From Gemmatimonadota bacterium (GTDB lineage: Bacteria > Gemmatimonadota > Gemmatimonadetes > Gemmatimonadales > Gemmatimonadaceae): DNA of 42,264 nt. The stretch covers positions 184,013 through 226,276 of the forward strand of contig PMEM01000019.1 of the NCBI GenBank assembly GCA_003155795.1, in the 5' to 3' direction. Position 1 is the stretch's first letter. Each line of letters begins with the position of its first letter. Both the position numbers and the translations under genes were made by a program. The notes under the pieces were generated by a model. That model saw only the letters and a program-made list of their open reading frames with translations, ran no database searches and was not told the DNA's origin. Shown one piece after another: positions 41,123 through 42,264 of the stretch.

Positions 41123-42264
41123 TCACGGTGTGATATTCACGAGGAAACCGAGACTGCGAGCGGATGGGAAACCGGCAAACTCGATGCCCTGAACGTTGCT
41201 GTTATCAAACGCAGTTTCGGGGTCAATATCTGGCGCCGCTGCGTGCATCCACAGGTTACGCCCAACGAGAGCGACCTTCATCGACGTTATGCGGAACCTG
41301 GCGCTGACTGAACTCGGCACGTCGTAGCCAAGCCGGACCTCGCGCAGTTTCGTGAACGTCGCGCTGACGATATTCGCCTCGTGATTCTGGAACAGCGCAT
41401 TGAAGTACGCCTGCGCCGTTACCTTGGTCGTGTTCGGACTACCGTCAGCGTTAACGCCGTCCACGATCAGTCCACCGCCCTCTGCGAGTGTCTGCCCGTT
41501 CTCTCGCCCAACCAACGACGATTTGAGTACGCCGGACATGTTACCGAACATCTTGGTCGTGCTGAATATCTGACCACCCTGCTTTGTATCGAACAGGAAG
41601 CTGAAGTTGAAGTTGCCGTACCGGAACTTGTTCTGAAGGCCGCCGATCCAGTCCGGTGAATAGTGTCCAAGCACCCGCTGAGTCGGGTCGGTCTGCGGCA
41701 ATCCGTTGAGCGTTACCAACCGTCCTGCCGAGTTGCGCAGGTACGGATTACCGAAGAGTGTTCCGTACGGTTGATTCTGCCGGGCTTCGACACTCAGGCC
41801 CCAGTAAGTGCCAAGTACAACCGTCTGCAACCCCTTGTAGAGGCTTACAACCTCGCTGCGGTTCCGGGCATAATTCGCCGTCACATCCCAGCCGAACTTC
41901 TTGCCGCGTATTGGCGAAATATTGATCTGCCCCTCTATTCCGTGGTTGCTTAGGCTTCCCGCGTTTACCACGGCCGACGTGTAGCCGATGGTCGGTGTGA
42001 TCTGCGCAGGGATGATCTGATCGGTGGTCAGTTTGTTGTAGTAGGTCCCATCGAAGGAAACCCGATCATCGAGGAAACGCAGCTCAAGACCAGTTTCCCA
42101 CGAGCGCGTACGCTCAGGCTTGAGATGGGCGTTCGGGATCTGGTCCGGGACCGTGAACCGCGGGACCGAACCGAACGGCGTCCCGGCGGCATAGGTGACT
42201 GCAAGTTGATAAGGGTCGGCATCGTTTCCGACCTGGGCCCAGCTAGTGTAATGCGTCATAAATA
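41123..42264 (-). CDS. TonB-dependent receptor of the SusC/RagA type (C-terminal part)
   Basis: At least 378 residues visible; the gene continues past the window edge, so the start, plug and TonB box are not seen. Beta-barrel strands: ERTRSWETGLELRFLDDRVSFDGTYYNK, NAGSLSNHGIEGQINISP, FNFSFLFDTKQGGQIFSTTK, and the typical C-terminal KLREVRLGYDVPSSVSARF, VALVGRNLWM, DIDPETAFDNSNVQGIEFAGFPSARSLGFLVNI. The LVNI(TP) end is the terminal strand. Pairs with SusD to import a nutrient across the outer membrane. Confidence 0.94.
   Translation of the reverse strand, partial: FMTHYTSWAQVGNDADPYQLAVTYAAGTPFGSVPRFTVPDQIPNAHLKPERTRSWETGLELRFLDDRVSFDGTYYNKLTTDQIIPAQITPTIGYTSAVVNAGSLSNHGIEGQINISPIRGKKFGWDVTANYARNRSEVVSLYKGLQTVVLGTYWGLSVEARQNQPYGTLFGNPYLRNSAGRLVTLNGLPQTDPTQRVLGHYSPDWIGGLQNKFRYGNFNFSFLFDTKQGGQIFSTTKMFGNMSGVLKSSLVGRENGQTLAEGGGLIVDGVNADGSPNTTKVTAQAYFNALFQNHEANIVSATFTKLREVRLGYDVPSSVSARFRITSMKVALVGRNLWMHAAAPDIDPETAFDNSNVQGIEFAGFPSARSLGFLVNITP

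Noticed and set aside
1..42264. tRNA, rRNA, riboswitch, integrase or attachment site
   Set aside because: None was visible on reading; no tRNA T-arm with a cloverleaf, no integrase-like protein and no direct repeats flanking a block. A covariance-model scan could still find a small RNA.

Overview
The window is about 42 kb of dense bacterial chromosome with fairly high GC. GTG and TTG starts are common, genes often overlap by 4 bases, and I see no rRNA, tRNA, CRISPR array, phage module or insertion sequence. A SusD-type lipoprotein next to a SusC/RagA-type TonB receptor, many signal peptides and lipoproteins, small DinB proteins, and the general style of the proteins suggest a Gram-negative soil lineage such as Gemmatimonadota. 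That placement is inferred from protein content, not from a marker gene.

Left part (1-10.3 kb). Two small secreted LTxxQ (Spy/CpxP-like) proteins are followed by an AAA ATPase with a C-terminal membrane anchor and a DUF1059 mini-protein. Next is a long minus-strand run, 8177 down to 2839: a thioredoxin-fold [2Fe-2S] ferredoxin, a small unknown, a TerC membrane protein, a 93-residue orphan domain resembling the N-terminus of an amidohydrolase, a secreted DUF4412-like protein, a winged-helix regulator, and two tandem paralogues of an unrecognised zinc-ribbon membrane protein. Divergent from it are a double rhodanese, an OsmC-family protein and BioD, whose P-loop lies upstream of its first ATG.

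Middle (10.3-24.3 kb). Three 29-bp palindromic repeats precede two small membrane proteins (one an exact gapless 56-residue duplication) and a stress-type KGG protein. A minus-strand unit carries FadI, FadJ, an M14 carboxypeptidase-like lipoprotein, proline dehydrogenase, a small unknown and RsgA, so fatty-acid beta-oxidation sits next to peptide and proline use. Upstream is a fusion of a CBS pair to a ribosome-hibernation (HPF-like) domain. Then come an NlpC/P60 hydrolase with a strong terminator, a repeat-built lipoprotein, GreA, a DUF1707 protein and a lipoprotein.

Right part (24.3-42.3 kb). A secreted glycoside-hydrolase-like protein has a discoidin domain inserted in its barrel. It is followed by an acyl-ACP desaturase, the RNA helicase RhlE, small unknowns, two DinB proteins flanking a TRIC channel, a small HExxH protein, a Nudix hydrolase, a deoxyhypusine-synthase-like enzyme with DUF423, and a LOG protein divergent from a phosphodiesterase of the alkaline phosphatase superfamily. 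The end holds a PD40-propeller/PHP metallohydrolase (CehA/McbA-like) and a SusD/SusC outer-membrane uptake pair, whose SusC runs off the window.

The least explained parts are the wHTH plus tandem zinc-ribbon locus, the CBS-HPF fusion and the duplicated four-helix membrane protein. All functional statements come from motif recognition by eye; no database search was run.
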